DNA from: Natronomicrosphaera sp040876735
GTDB taxonomy: Bacteria; Planctomycetota; Phycisphaerae; Phycisphaerales; Phycisphaeraceae
DNA length: 64,000 bases
Assembly: GCA_040876735.1 (NCBI GenBank)
Contig: JBBDPC010000005.1
Coordinates: forward strand, 106,955-170,954
Direction of reading: 5' to 3'
Positions within the stretch are counted from its first letter, which is position 1. Each line of letters begins with the position of its first letter. Below the pieces are notes generated by a model that was not told the DNA's origin, did not search any database, and saw nothing but the letters and a program-made list of their open reading frames with translations. A program made the translations under genes and the position numbers. Shown piece after piece: positions 18,189 through 26,299 of this stretch.

Positions 18189-21100
18189 TTATTCGGACCT
18201 TGTTTTGATCATACTGACCTTTCGCATCATTTGTGGCACGAGCACCATCCCCTGCAATGCATGGCCGAACTCATGTGCCCGAACCGGAACCGCGTGATGA
18301 TCGGCACGCGGCCCCCACGCCACCCAAGCCAGTGCCAGCTTCGACGGCTGTCGTGGCATCGGGATGGCCAGATCATAGATCAGACGCTGATCGTCGCGAT
18401 CGTGTCGCACGTCCACGCGAGCGTTTTCGACGTTCAGCAGGCCATGCCCGCGCACCGTTTCACCATCGAGCATGGCAAGCGCGTGTGCTTGATTGATCGC
18501 ATCGTTCAGCACGACCGGCAGGGCCTGGACAAGGCGTTCACCTTCCGCATTGACGCCGATGGCCAGGCGGGCCAGCGATTGATCGGCATGGATCGCCAGT
18601 TCCAACCAGTCGCCGTCGGCATCGTGCCAGCCGCCGGAACGATAGGGCGTCACCTGTTCGGCAGGAACGTCGACACGCACGTGCAGTGTGCCATCGTGAT
18701 AGCGGACCTCTGGCTCATCCGATGATTCAATGGCGGCATCGCGGCCGACGGCCGCAGCAGGCTGAAAGACGCGCAGGCCGTAGAGCGTGCCGAGCACCAG
18801 CCGGTCTGCGTACCAGGCCGCCTCGCTGAAACGCCACCACGCATCGTCTTCACCGCCGCGGACCGTGCCAGAGATATTGAAAAACTCGGTCTGTTCCAGC
18901 CACTGCCCCGCCACGTGCTCGCCCGTCGCACGGTCGAACACGTCCACGCGCGGACGCAGCAAGCTGTCGTCCGGATCGTGTCGAATTCCCGCCAGCGTGA
19001 CGAGATGATCATCTTTGTGCCAGACATTGGCGATGTGGGCAAATGGTTCCTGCTGTTGGGCCGGCGGTTCCTGGAGCGGCTGGACGGGAATCACATACGT
19101 CTGCTCTTGTCGCATCGTTGGTAGATCAACGGCGTGGATCGCCAAGCCGTCGAGGACGAACAGCGTGTCATCTTCAATCAGCGTTTCCCGGCCGCCGTGT
19201 CCCGCGGTGTCACGGTCACCATATGGCTCTGCCTCGGGGTTTTGCCGGTCATACGTCACCGCCGAGAAACTTGCATCGCCTGAACTGCCGGGCTGGCGAA
19301 CCTGAATCCATCGGCCCATGGGGTGGACCTGCGTGAAGCCCCAACTGTCATCGATATTTGAATCGTAGGCGAAACGAGTCGGCGCTCGGTCGCCGACGAG
19401 ATCGACCTCGTAAAGCTCGCCGCTATCGGTCAGGCCGTAGTAGTACTGTCCCGCCACTGCGGTGCGGAGCGCGCCCTCGGCATGCCTGCGATCCGCCTGA
19501 CGGATGCGGTGGATCTCGCCGGTGAGCAGGTTGACTTCCAGATCACCGCCGTCTGTCGTCTCGGAAAGAAGAAACAGTGTGTCATCGACGGCCGTCATGT
19601 AGCCGAGGCGGAAATCTTGATCATCGTCCACGGCTTGAAAGTCGCGTTGCCAGAGCAATGTCCCCGTGTCAATGTTGATCACCGCCACCATCGCCGGTCG
19701 TTCGACTTCTGCCGTCCACCACCATCCCTTCATCACGAGATACCGTCCGCTGATCGTCCACCTGTCAGGCTCGAACGGCAACGGACACCGCCACCGCACA
19801 ACACCTGTTTCACGATCGAGCGCCAACAACTCATGCGGGTAGCCGATGATCAGCAGGTCGTCATGCCACAGCCCCTGCTCCCAGTTGTTGGTGGCGTCAT
19901 GTGTGCCGCGATGGCGGTGCGGGCGTCCGCTGATGTCGAAGGCTTGCCGGTTGGATGCCAGCACCCGGTGCCATCGCACCTCCGGCGTCGAGGTTGTGAC
20001 GTCGATCGCGTGCAGCACGTTGCCCGATAGCAGGTACGCCAGCCGCTCGTTTTCATCCAAGTCCGGCGGCACGATCACTCTTGCATTAGAGGCGATCATG
20101 TCCGCCACAGGAGTCAGTTGCCGCGGCACGCCGTTCGTCATGCTGCCTGGCGGGGCGGCGATATCGTCAATGGCGCGGCGACGTAGCCTCGCCGGACCAT
20201 AAACATCCGGCGTCAACGCAACCAGGCCACGCCCCGGCGCGTCCGCGATCCACGTCGTCGGCGTATGTGGCAGGGGTGGCAAATCATGTGTCGCGGCACC
20301 GGTATCGGCGGCCAGCACATGCCGCCGCTGGTCTTCCGTCACCGCCAGCACGGACTCGCCCACAAGCACCGGCGGAACGGCCAAGCTGCTGTTGAAGCGA
20401 TGCTCCCACACCAGGTCACCGGTGGCCGCCTCCACCGCCACGGCGGCATGGTGATCCGCCAGGATCACCCGTCCCTCCGACACGCCCACGCTCTGCCGGG
20501 AAGGCAGCACCGGTTGGTCCCACAGCAATTCACCGCTGTCTTTTTCCAGCGCCAGCACGCCATACCGATCGCGTGGCAGAAACACCACGGCATCGTCCAC
20601 CACCATCGGGCGAGCGCCCTGCCGCGCTGCAATCGCTTTCCAATCGCCGCCTGCGGCACGCGCATAAGGACGCAGCCATTCCACCATGCCGTCGCGCGCA
20701 TCGAGCCGAGCAACGAGACTCATGTTGGTTGAGCAGTAGACCGCCCCCTCATGCACCAACGGCGGGTTGCCGTACTGGCTGATGTCCATGGTCACGTCAT
20801 GGCCTTCAAAGCCGTAGGCAAGTTGCCCGAAATCGGTCGCCAGCGTCCGCTGCCAGAGCGTTTCGCCCGTGGCCGCGTCCTGGCAGAGCACCAGCACCTG
20901 CCACGTCATCGCCGCCATGTCACCGCGCCGGGCGAGCGTGTAGACTCGTCCCTCGGACACGGTCGGATCACTGATCGGCAGCAGGTCCGCCCACTCCGGC
21001 TGGTCCTGCGAACTCCATCGCAAGGCTCCGCTGTGCAGGTCGAACGCCGCCACATGACCCGGCGCCGACCATTCACGCAGCCGGCCCCACCGCAAATAGA

Positions 21101-22739
21101 TCGTGTCGTTCGCCACCGCCACCTTCACCGGCAGCGCGGGAGCCAACTCGTAATCGGTCGCCCGCATGCTCGGCTGGATGAGATTCCCCGCACGCGCCGG
21201 TCGGGTACGCGGCTCACGCAACCACAGCGGCTCATCCAGGGCCATCGGGTCGTATACCGCCACCCCTCCCACCCCGCTGACGATGTACCGGCCCGCCGCA
21301 GACGTAACCACCGGCCCCGGCACGCCAAACCAACGCTGCAAAGCCGGCGGAATCGGGTCCGCCTCGCGCCGCGATTGCAGCCACGTGCGCGACGTGGCAT
21401 TGACGTCCTCCAACGGCCACCAGTCGATCGCCGGCAACGTCAGCCAGCGCACCGCCGACGCCTCCCCCCCATCGCCCGCACCTTCCCCAGTGGACGCCGC
21501 CGCCTCTTCACGCATCGCCCGCACCAGCGCCAGCCCACGCGCCGCCCGCTCACGCACCGCCGGGTCCACCGCATGGTTCGCCACGTCCGCCAGCGACCGC
21601 CCTGCCAATGCCCATTGCCCTTCACGAAGCTGCCGGTCCGCCACGGCCAGCAAAGCCTGCTGCACCTCGCTCGACATCGGCTGGCTGCGAAACTGCCGCA
21701 TCACCGCCATCTCGTCCATCGCCTCGTCGCGCGGTTCCGTCGACGCCGCCTCGTCGCTCAACGTTGTCCGCGCCGCAGCGTCCGCCCGTTCGCGCAGCCA
21801 ACGTGCGACTTCCACCCACAGCGCGACATATCGGGATTCCCCCACGCGCACCAGTCCGTCGCGGGCGTCGGTTCCCGCCAGCAGTTCGTCGACCAGTTCC
21901 GCGCCTCCCTCTCCTGTCGACAGCGCCCGCCACCGCATTTCCAGGCGCGGGTCCACTGCCGTCATCCGCGGTCGCGTCACCCGATCGCGAAGCTCCTCCA
22001 AGCCCGCCACCGGGCCGGTGTCGCCCTGCCCGTTCTCTGCCATCCGCGCGTACAAGCCGATCGCCCGCTCCGCGAAACCCGCCGCCGCCATCACCCGGGC
22101 CTGGTGCGCCAGCCCCGGCTCCACGTCCAGTTCCGCCCAGGGATGCAGCGCTTCATAAAAGCGATGTTGCGCCAACCGCCTTTGTCCCAACGCCTCGGCC
22201 GCCGCCGCCACCAACGAGTCGTCCCCCGCCAGGGTCCCAGCGCGCACCATCGCCGCCACGTGCGCCGCCGCCGGCTCCAGTTCATCCCCATCTTCAAGCA
22301 GTGCCGTGACGGTCTCGCGGCGCACTTCGTCCGTCGCCGCGTCATGCTCCAGCGCCTGCCACAGGTGGCGCCGCCGCGCTTCAAGCGCACCCAATTCGCG
22401 GTACAAATCCGCCAGTTCTGTGTGGGCCGCCACCCGTGGTTCACCGGCGTCGGGGAACCGCGTCAGCAGCGTTTCCAGCAACGCCACCCGCCACGCCGCC
22501 CGCGTCGCCGCCCGCTGGCCCTCGGGCACCTGCTCGGCCGCTTCCCGCCACGTCGGCCACGTCGCCGCCTCGCTCGCCAGCCAGTCGTCGCCGAATGTCA
22601 TCTCCCCGGGAGGCGCCTGCCAGTGCATCGGATCAACGTCCGCCGGCCGGTCCAATGCCTGCGCCATGCCCGTGAGAAACAGCACCCCGGCTACCACGCC
22701 AATCCACCGCAACGTCCTGCCAAGTCCAACGGCTCTCAC
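18189..22739 (-). CDS. Giant exported PQQ-type beta-propeller protein with C-terminal DOMON/CBM9-like domain
   Basis: 1,516 residues. The start is the GTG at 22739, eight bases after GGAG, which places a signal peptide at the N-terminus (hydrophobic core WIGVVAGVLFLTGMAQA); the frame to 22841 has no such support. Residues ~40-430 are helical, TPR-like repeats opening with WLASEAATWPTWREAA. From ~470 to ~1330 there are PQQ/BamB-like blades with alternating TGETLWQR, SGELLWDQ and TGDLVWEH motifs. The last ~150 residues are a DOMON/CBM9-like beta-sandwich with HDADGDWLELAI. It is probably a surface or periplasmic scaffold or sensor rather than a dehydrogenase, because no quinoprotein catalytic set is visible. 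It shares its helical and propeller regions with the protein at 47432-50326. Third gene of the PEP-CTERM operon. Confidence 0.85.
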   Translation of the reverse strand: MRAVGLGRTLRWIGVVAGVLFLTGMAQALDRPADVDPMHWQAPPGEMTFGDDWLASEAATWPTWREAAEQVPEGQRAATRAAWRVALLETLLTRFPDAGEPRVAAHTELADLYRELGALEARRRHLWQALEHDAATDEVRRETVTALLEDGDELEPAAAHVAAMVRAGTLAGDDSLVAAAAEALGQRRLAQHRFYEALHPWAELDVEPGLAHQARVMAAAGFAERAIGLYARMAENGQGDTGPVAGLEELRDRVTRPRMTAVDPRLEMRWRALSTGEGGAELVDELLAGTDARDGLVRVGESRYVALWVEVARWLRERADAAARTTLSDEAASTEPRDEAMDEMAVMRQFRSQPMSSEVQQALLAVADRQLREGQWALAGRSLADVANHAVDPAVRERAARGLALVRAMREEAAASTGEGAGDGGEASAVRWLTLPAIDWWPLEDVNATSRTWLQSRREADPIPPALQRWFGVPGPVVTSAAGRYIVSGVGGVAVYDPMALDEPLWLREPRTRPARAGNLIQPSMRATDYELAPALPVKVAVANDTIYLRWGRLREWSAPGHVAAFDLHSGALRWSSQDQPEWADLLPISDPTVSEGRVYTLARRGDMAAMTWQVLVLCQDAATGETLWQRTLATDFGQLAYGFEGHDVTMDISQYGNPPLVHEGAVYCSTNMSLVARLDARDGMVEWLRPYARAAGGDWKAIAARQGARPMVVDDAVVFLPRDRYGVLALEKDSGELLWDQPVLPSRQSVGVSEGRVILADHHAAVAVEAATGDLVWEHRFNSSLAVPPVLVGESVLAVTEDQRRHVLAADTGAATHDLPPLPHTPTTWIADAPGRGLVALTPDVYGPARLRRRAIDDIAAPPGSMTNGVPRQLTPVADMIASNARVIVPPDLDENERLAYLLSGNVLHAIDVTTSTPEVRWHRVLASNRQAFDISGRPHRHRGTHDATNNWEQGLWHDDLLIIGYPHELLALDRETGVVRWRCPLPFEPDRWTISGRYLVMKGWWWTAEVERPAMVAVINIDTGTLLWQRDFQAVDDDQDFRLGYMTAVDDTLFLLSETTDGGDLEVNLLTGEIHRIRQADRRHAEGALRTAVAGQYYYGLTDSGELYEVDLVGDRAPTRFAYDSNIDDSWGFTQVHPMGRWIQVRQPGSSGDASFSAVTYDRQNPEAEPYGDRDTAGHGGRETLIEDDTLFVLDGLAIHAVDLPTMRQEQTYVIPVQPLQEPPAQQQEPFAHIANVWHKDDHLVTLAGIRHDPDDSLLRPRVDVFDRATGEHVAGQWLEQTEFFNISGTVRGGEDDAWWRFSEAAWYADRLVLGTLYGLRVFQPAAAVGRDAAIESSDEPEVRYHDGTLHVRVDVPAEQVTPYRSGGWHDADGDWLELAIHADQSLARLAIGVNAEGERLVQALPVVLNDAINQAHALAMLDGETVRGHGLLNVENARVDVRHDRDDQRLIYDLAIPMPRQPSKLALAWVAWGPRADHHAVPVRAHEFGHALQGMVLVPQMMRKVSMIKTRSE

Positions 22740-22779
22740 ATGAAACTCCAAATCAATTGCCTCGAAACCCGCGCAGAGC

Positions 22780-22805
22780 AAGACGTCGCGGTCAGGCGAC
22801 GCCTT
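22780..22805 (-). terminator. Stem-loop between pseudopilin and beta-propeller genes
   Basis: CGTCGC (22784-22789) pairs with GCGACG (22796-22801) around a six-base GGTCAG loop, extended by three outer pairs. No T-run follows in either direction. It is more likely a processing or attenuation hairpin within the operon than a full terminator. The loop is identical to that of the hairpin at 23800-23829. Confidence 0.5.
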
Positions 22806-22879
22806 GCAGGTTATATATCCCGGTCTGGGGCGCCGCAGCACCCGCGTTTGTCACACCGCCATCGGCGACGTCCGGGGCA

Positions 22880-23695
22880 TCAGTCGGTGCGATAGACCAT
22901 GTGGGCGTTCAGTCCGGTCATGTCGTTTTCGTTGGTCGCGCCGGGATTCTCCTCGTCCAAAAACAGGTGGTCGATCTCGTTCGCCTGATCGCCGTACCGC
23001 GTCTTGTCCACCTCGACGTTGTTCTCGAAGGTGACGTGGTTGTCGTTCCAGGCCACGCCGCCTTCCCAGTCGTCGTTGTCCTCGGCGTCGGGCACCCAGG
23101 GCGAGCCCTGGTAGTTGCCGTCGCGCGTGTCGATGACGGCGCGGTCGCTGATCATCGGCGCTTCACCGTTGAGCGTGTCCTTCCATTCCGCCTCCCCGCG
23201 CGGCAGAGGCCTGGGGTCCCACCAGTCGCCCACCCCGTGCACGCCAATGTTCAGCAGCGCGAACGAATAGTTGTCGAGAGTCAGGTCGCTCGACTCATCC
23301 CAGACCTCCTTGTCCTGATCGACGGGGCTGACCAGGTACTCCGGCGAGAAGTATTTACCCCGCATCAGGATCCGATAGCGGTTGGCCGGGTCAACGCCGT
23401 AGCTGCCCATCCATCCCCAGCCATCGTCATCGTCAGTGATCACCTTGCCGTTGGGGTGGAGCCCCACGAACCTTCCGTTGTTCTCGGAGCCGTGCATCAC
23501 GATCCCCTGGTGGATGCCGCGCAGGCGGGTCTGGTTGTTCATCTTGTTCGCCGCCTGCCGGGCCATGCCCAATGCCGGCAGCAGAATCGCAATCAGCAGC
23601 GCGATGATGGAGATCACCACCAGCAGTTCGATCAGCGTAAAGCCGTGCTTCGTTTTCGTATCAGCCGCACGTCCTGTAATCCCTTGCCCGTTCAT
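22880..23695 (-). CDS. Type II pseudopilin-like protein (prepilin N-methylation signal)
   Basis: 271 residues. The start is the ATG at 23695, seven bases after GGAG; the frame continues upstream to 23842 without support. A short basic leader ends at Gly, followed by FTLIELLVVISIIALLIA, the class III prepilin signal processed by a PilD-type peptidase, and a long N-terminal helix. The globular part contains GVHGVGDWWDPRP and a C-terminal segment with repeated acidic residues (FENNVEVDKTRYGDQ). This is the abundant planctomycete pseudopilin type (DUF1559-related). It lies between the PEP-CTERM gene and the beta-propeller gene in a palindrome-controlled operon, so it may help export or surface assembly of these products. 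That role is inference. Confidence 0.9.
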   Translation of the reverse strand: MNGQGITGRAADTKTKHGFTLIELLVVISIIALLIAILLPALGMARQAANKMNNQTRLRGIHQGIVMHGSENNGRFVGLHPNGKVITDDDDGWGWMGSYGVDPANRYRILMRGKYFSPEYLVSPVDQDKEVWDESSDLTLDNYSFALLNIGVHGVGDWWDPRPLPRGEAEWKDTLNGEAPMISDRAVIDTRDGNYQGSPWVPDAEDNDDWEGGVAWNDNHVTFENNVEVDKTRYGDQANEIDHLFLDEENPGATNENDMTGLNAHMVYRTD

Positions 23696-23799
23696 CGAGG
23701 TGCTCCTGCGAAAAGTACAAAACAACCAGACTTCCTGGCGAGCCCCCTTCGGATTGCCGCACCTGCACAGGTGGGCCACCGCCCCAGTTGCCTTGGAAG

Positions 23800-23829
23800 G
23801 CGAAGCGCCGCGGTCAGGCGGCGCTTCGC
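23800..23829 (-). terminator. Perfect 12-bp stem-loop after the PEP-CTERM gene
   Basis: GCGAAGCGCCGC (23800-23811) pairs perfectly with GCGGCGCTTCGC (23818-23829) around GGTCAG. No T-run follows on the minus strand. It lies 22 bp past the PEP-CTERM stop and may cause partial termination or protect the upstream message, allowing more of the surface protein than of downstream genes. Confidence 0.6.
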
Positions 23830-23851
23830 GTGATTGAATCAAACGAAACGA

Positions 23852-24427
23852 TCAGGCCATGCGACGCCGACGCGCCAGCATCGCCAGGCCGCCGAGGCCC
23901 AGCAGCGCGAGGCTGGCGGGTTCGGGGACAGCCGCGATCGTGACGTCGTCAACGTCGAAAATGCTGCCCGAGGCGTGCTCGAACCGCACGCGATCGACAA
24001 ACGAGCCGGCTCCGTCGGTGAAGGTGGTCCATTCCTCCAGATTGGAGGGCGAGACGGTCCACTCAACATCGCCGCCGTTGTAGCCGGTGATCGTGCCTGA
24101 GACGGGCGATCCGCTGCCGTTTTCCGGCCCCACGAGCATGCTCGACACTTCCACCAGGCTGTCAAAGAGGATGCTCACATCCGACTCGTCGGCCTGGATA
24201 TGCCCTTGGTAGGCGTACCACGTCGGGCTGAACGTCATGTCAACACTGATCTCCGAGATCGTGATCGTCTCCTCGTCCATGCCCTGCGCGCCGCCGTTGT
24301 AGGGCGCTTCATCGAAGTGCACGGTGTAGGTGCCATTGCCATTGTCGGCGTACGGCGCAGCCTGGGCATGCGTGCCCACGAACAGAGCCAAAGCCGCCAC
24401 AGTGGAAATTGCGATTTTCAATTGCAT
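23852..24427 (-). CDS. PEP-CTERM sorting-domain protein
   Basis: 191 residues. The start is the ATG at 24427, eight bases after AGGAG. A signal peptide (~1-23, end HAQAA) precedes a ~140-residue beta-sandwich-like domain. The C-terminus is a clear PEP-CTERM signal: VPEPASLALLGLGGLAMLA, then RRRRMA. Such proteins are cut and re-anchored by an exosortase-type enzyme and usually sit at the cell surface or in exopolymer. The body (from ILFDSLVEVSSMLVG to VDRVRFEHAS) closely matches the N-terminal module of the 964-residue protein at 47432-50326. First gene of the operon with the pseudopilin and the giant beta-propeller, under two tandem palindrome promoters. No exosortase is encoded in the window. 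Confidence 0.92.
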   Translation of the reverse strand: MQLKIAISTVAALALFVGTHAQAAPYADNGNGTYTVHFDEAPYNGGAQGMDEETITISEISVDMTFSPTWYAYQGHIQADESDVSILFDSLVEVSSMLVGPENGSGSPVSGTITGYNGGDVEWTVSPSNLEEWTTFTDGAGSFVDRVRFEHASGSIFDVDDVTIAAVPEPASLALLGLGGLAMLARRRRMA

Positions 24428-24735
24428 CAGACTTTCTCCTAAAGAGAACCGAGGTGAAAAAAAACAGAACGACAATGCATCAAGCCCGGAAAAATCAAAG
24501 GCTCCCCGGCATCATCATCACTGTCCCCGATCCTCCTTTCTGTCTGAGCAAGTCATGAATCGACCGCGTCGTGTGACACTCAAAAATGAAACGATGTGAT
24601 CGCCGCCTTCCGCATGGCGGCCTTCCCGTAGATGTCTCCAGACGACGCGCACAGAACGCGCCGACACGAACCTCTCGTTCACCCCGGAGGCGACCTCTTC
24701 ACGCAGGGCCAAACAACCAACCCGTGGAGCAGCCG
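24428..24735 (-). promoter_or_regulatory. Long untranslated leader of the PEP-CTERM operon
   Basis: Roughly 300 bp between the proximal promoter and the PEP-CTERM start contain no convincing gene. A 54-codon GTG frame lacks a ribosome binding site, and a tiny six-codon frame after AGGAGG sits near 24520. A 6-bp stem with an 8-base loop is at 24602-24621. The length suggests a regulatory leader, but I recognise no known riboswitch. Confidence 0.4.
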
Positions 24736-24777
24736 TCGATTACACGTGAAACCTACCACATAATTTCCGGCTGTCAA
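24736..24777 (-). promoter_or_regulatory. Proximal promoter/operator of the PEP-CTERM operon
   Basis: On the minus strand TTGACA (24772-24777), 16 bp, then TAGGTT (24750-24755). The -10 hexamer is the right arm of the palindrome at 24736-24755 (core CACGTG 24743-24748, left arm TCGATTA). The first start codon downstream is at 24427. Confidence 0.8.
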
Positions 24778-24908
24778 GCAGCGAGTTCCTGTCGAATGCG
24801 TTGTGGATGCTGCGAGCCATCCCAAGAAACCTGCCTTCCGATACCCCCTTGGTCTGCCGAGGTCACCGGGCGACGGTCTGAATGGGGCAAAGGAAGAAAT
24901 GCCGCCTG

Positions 24909-24950
24909 TTGATTACACGTTAAATCTAACCTACGCTAGGGCCGTGTCAA
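24909..24950 (-). promoter_or_regulatory. Distal tandem promoter/operator of the PEP-CTERM operon
   Basis: On the minus strand TTGACA (24945-24950), 16 bp, then TAGATT (24923-24928), again one arm of a palindrome (24909-24928). The core here is CACGTT on the plus strand, one change from the usual CACGTG. No gene lies between it and the proximal promoter, so it seems to be a second promoter for the same operon. Confidence 0.7.
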
Positions 24951-25004
24951 ATGGTTTTTGCCTTCGCTGCCACGGGGAACAGGGTAAACGCATTTTGGCT
25001 CTCA

Positions 25005-25099
25005 GTGGGGCGGGCGCCAAAGCCCGCCGACAGGCCGAAGGCCTGTTTAAGCGTTTCAGGAGCGGTCCGAGCATGGCGGGCGAGACGCGCCCGCCCCAC
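25005..25099. repeat. Nested palindromic element (REP-like)
   Basis: Outer arms GTGGGGCGGGCG (25005-25016) and CGCCCGCCCCAC (25088-25099) are a perfect 12-bp inverted repeat. Inside are a second pair, GCCCGCC and GGCGGGC, and a central CAGGC/GCCTG hairpin near 25031-25045. A further GC-rich palindrome follows near 25121-25136. It resembles a repetitive extragenic palindrome, but only one copy occurs in the window. Confidence 0.55.
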
Positions 25100-25186
25100 T
25101 CCATTCACACTGACCCACGACCCGCCCCGGGCGGGGATGTTGTGGGTTGATTGGTTGATTCTTTCATGAATTCGAGGAGCGATGTC

Positions 25187-26230
25187 ATGTCCAAACCGCG
25201 TGTGATCGTCAACCCGCACGGCCGGTCGATGGCCGACCTGTTCAGCGACGCCGATCGCCAACGTTTACATGAGCGGTTTGACGCGGTGTGGGCACAGGAT
25301 GGGCCGATGCCGACGGAGGCGTTTCTCGCCGAGTTGCCGAAGGCGGACGCGGTGATCTTCAGCACGTGGAGTTGGGGCAAGGACGCGTTGCGGAACGCGG
25401 CGGGGCCGGGACTGAAAGCGATCCTGGAAACCGGCGGAGGCCACGGTCACGAAGATCTGGATTATGACTATTGCTTCGAGCGAGGTATCCGCGTGGGCAG
25501 TTGCGCGTGGGCCTTTGCCGACGGCGTGGCGGAGATGGCGCTGGGGCTGACGCTGGCGGCGACGCGGGGCATTGCCCTGAGCGATCGGCAGTTTCGGGAT
25601 GGGACCGAGACGTACCTGCAAAAAGGCAACGAGGAGAACTACCTGCTATTCGGCAAGACGGTGGGGTTTGTGGGGTGTGGCGGGTTGTCCCGGCCGCTGC
25701 AGCGGATGCTTGAGCCGTTCGGCGTGAAGGTGCTGGGGTATGACCCGTTCATGGACGCGTCGGTGTTGCGTGGGCGTGGCATTGAGCCGGCGTCGCTGGA
25801 GGCGATATTTGAGACGGCGGACGTGGTGTATGTGCTGGCGGTGCCGACGCCGGAGAACCGGGGGCTGGTGAGCCGGTCGTTGATGGAACGGCTGCGAGAG
25901 CATGCGGTGCTGTGCGTGGTCAGCCGTGCGTATCTGGTGGATTTTGAGGCGATGACGGAGCTGGTGCTGGCGGGCCGGTTCCGCGTGGCGACGGACGTGT
26001 TTCCGGGAGAACCGCTGGCGTCGGAGCATCCGCTGCGACAGGCGAAGCACGCGGTGTTGAGCCCGCACCGGGCGGGCGGCGTGCCCGAGGCGTTGCAGAC
26101 GATCGGGAAGTGGGCGATCGAGGATCTGGCGTCGATCTTCGCCGACCGTGAGCCGATGCGATACCAGTACGCGACGCCGGCGATCCGCCAACTGGTGCGT
26201 GCGTCTGAGGCCGCCGAGGCGGCTGGGTAG
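25187..26230 (+). CDS. D-isomer-specific 2-hydroxyacid dehydrogenase family protein
   Basis: 347 residues. The start is the ATG at 25187, seven bases after GAGGAG. The NAD-binding core begins with VGFVGCGGLSRPLQRML (~159-175). The catalytic Arg247 (VVSRAYLVD), Glu275 (VFPGEP) and His294 (LSPHRAGG) of the family are all present. These enzymes interconvert 2-keto and D-2-hydroxy acids, for example phosphoglycerate, glyoxylate or sugar-derived ketoacids; the substrate here is unknown. The motif is SRAYLVD where most relatives have a TARG-type sequence, so it is a divergent branch. Convergent with the LacI gene and divergent from the PEP-CTERM operon. The palindrome promoters upstream point away from it, so its regulation is unclear. 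Confidence 0.9.
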   Translation: MSKPRVIVNPHGRSMADLFSDADRQRLHERFDAVWAQDGPMPTEAFLAELPKADAVIFSTWSWGKDALRNAAGPGLKAILETGGGHGHEDLDYDYCFERGIRVGSCAWAFADGVAEMALGLTLAATRGIALSDRQFRDGTETYLQKGNEENYLLFGKTVGFVGCGGLSRPLQRMLEPFGVKVLGYDPFMDASVLRGRGIEPASLEAIFETADVVYVLAVPTPENRGLVSRSLMERLREHAVLCVVSRAYLVDFEAMTELVLAGRFRVATDVFPGEPLASEHPLRQAKHAVLSPHRAGGVPEALQTIGKWAIEDLASIFADREPMRYQYATPAIRQLVRASEAAEAAG

Positions 26231-26299
26231 GCATGCGGGTGGAACTGCGAGCACGGATCGAGGGCCCATTCGCCGTGCGAGGAGGAGATGGGGGGGTCG

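Noticed and set aside
20751..22895. 714-codon plus-strand frame opposite the giant propeller gene
   Set aside because: Very Arg/His/Pro-rich shadow with no domain; the minus-strand propeller protein explains the open frame.
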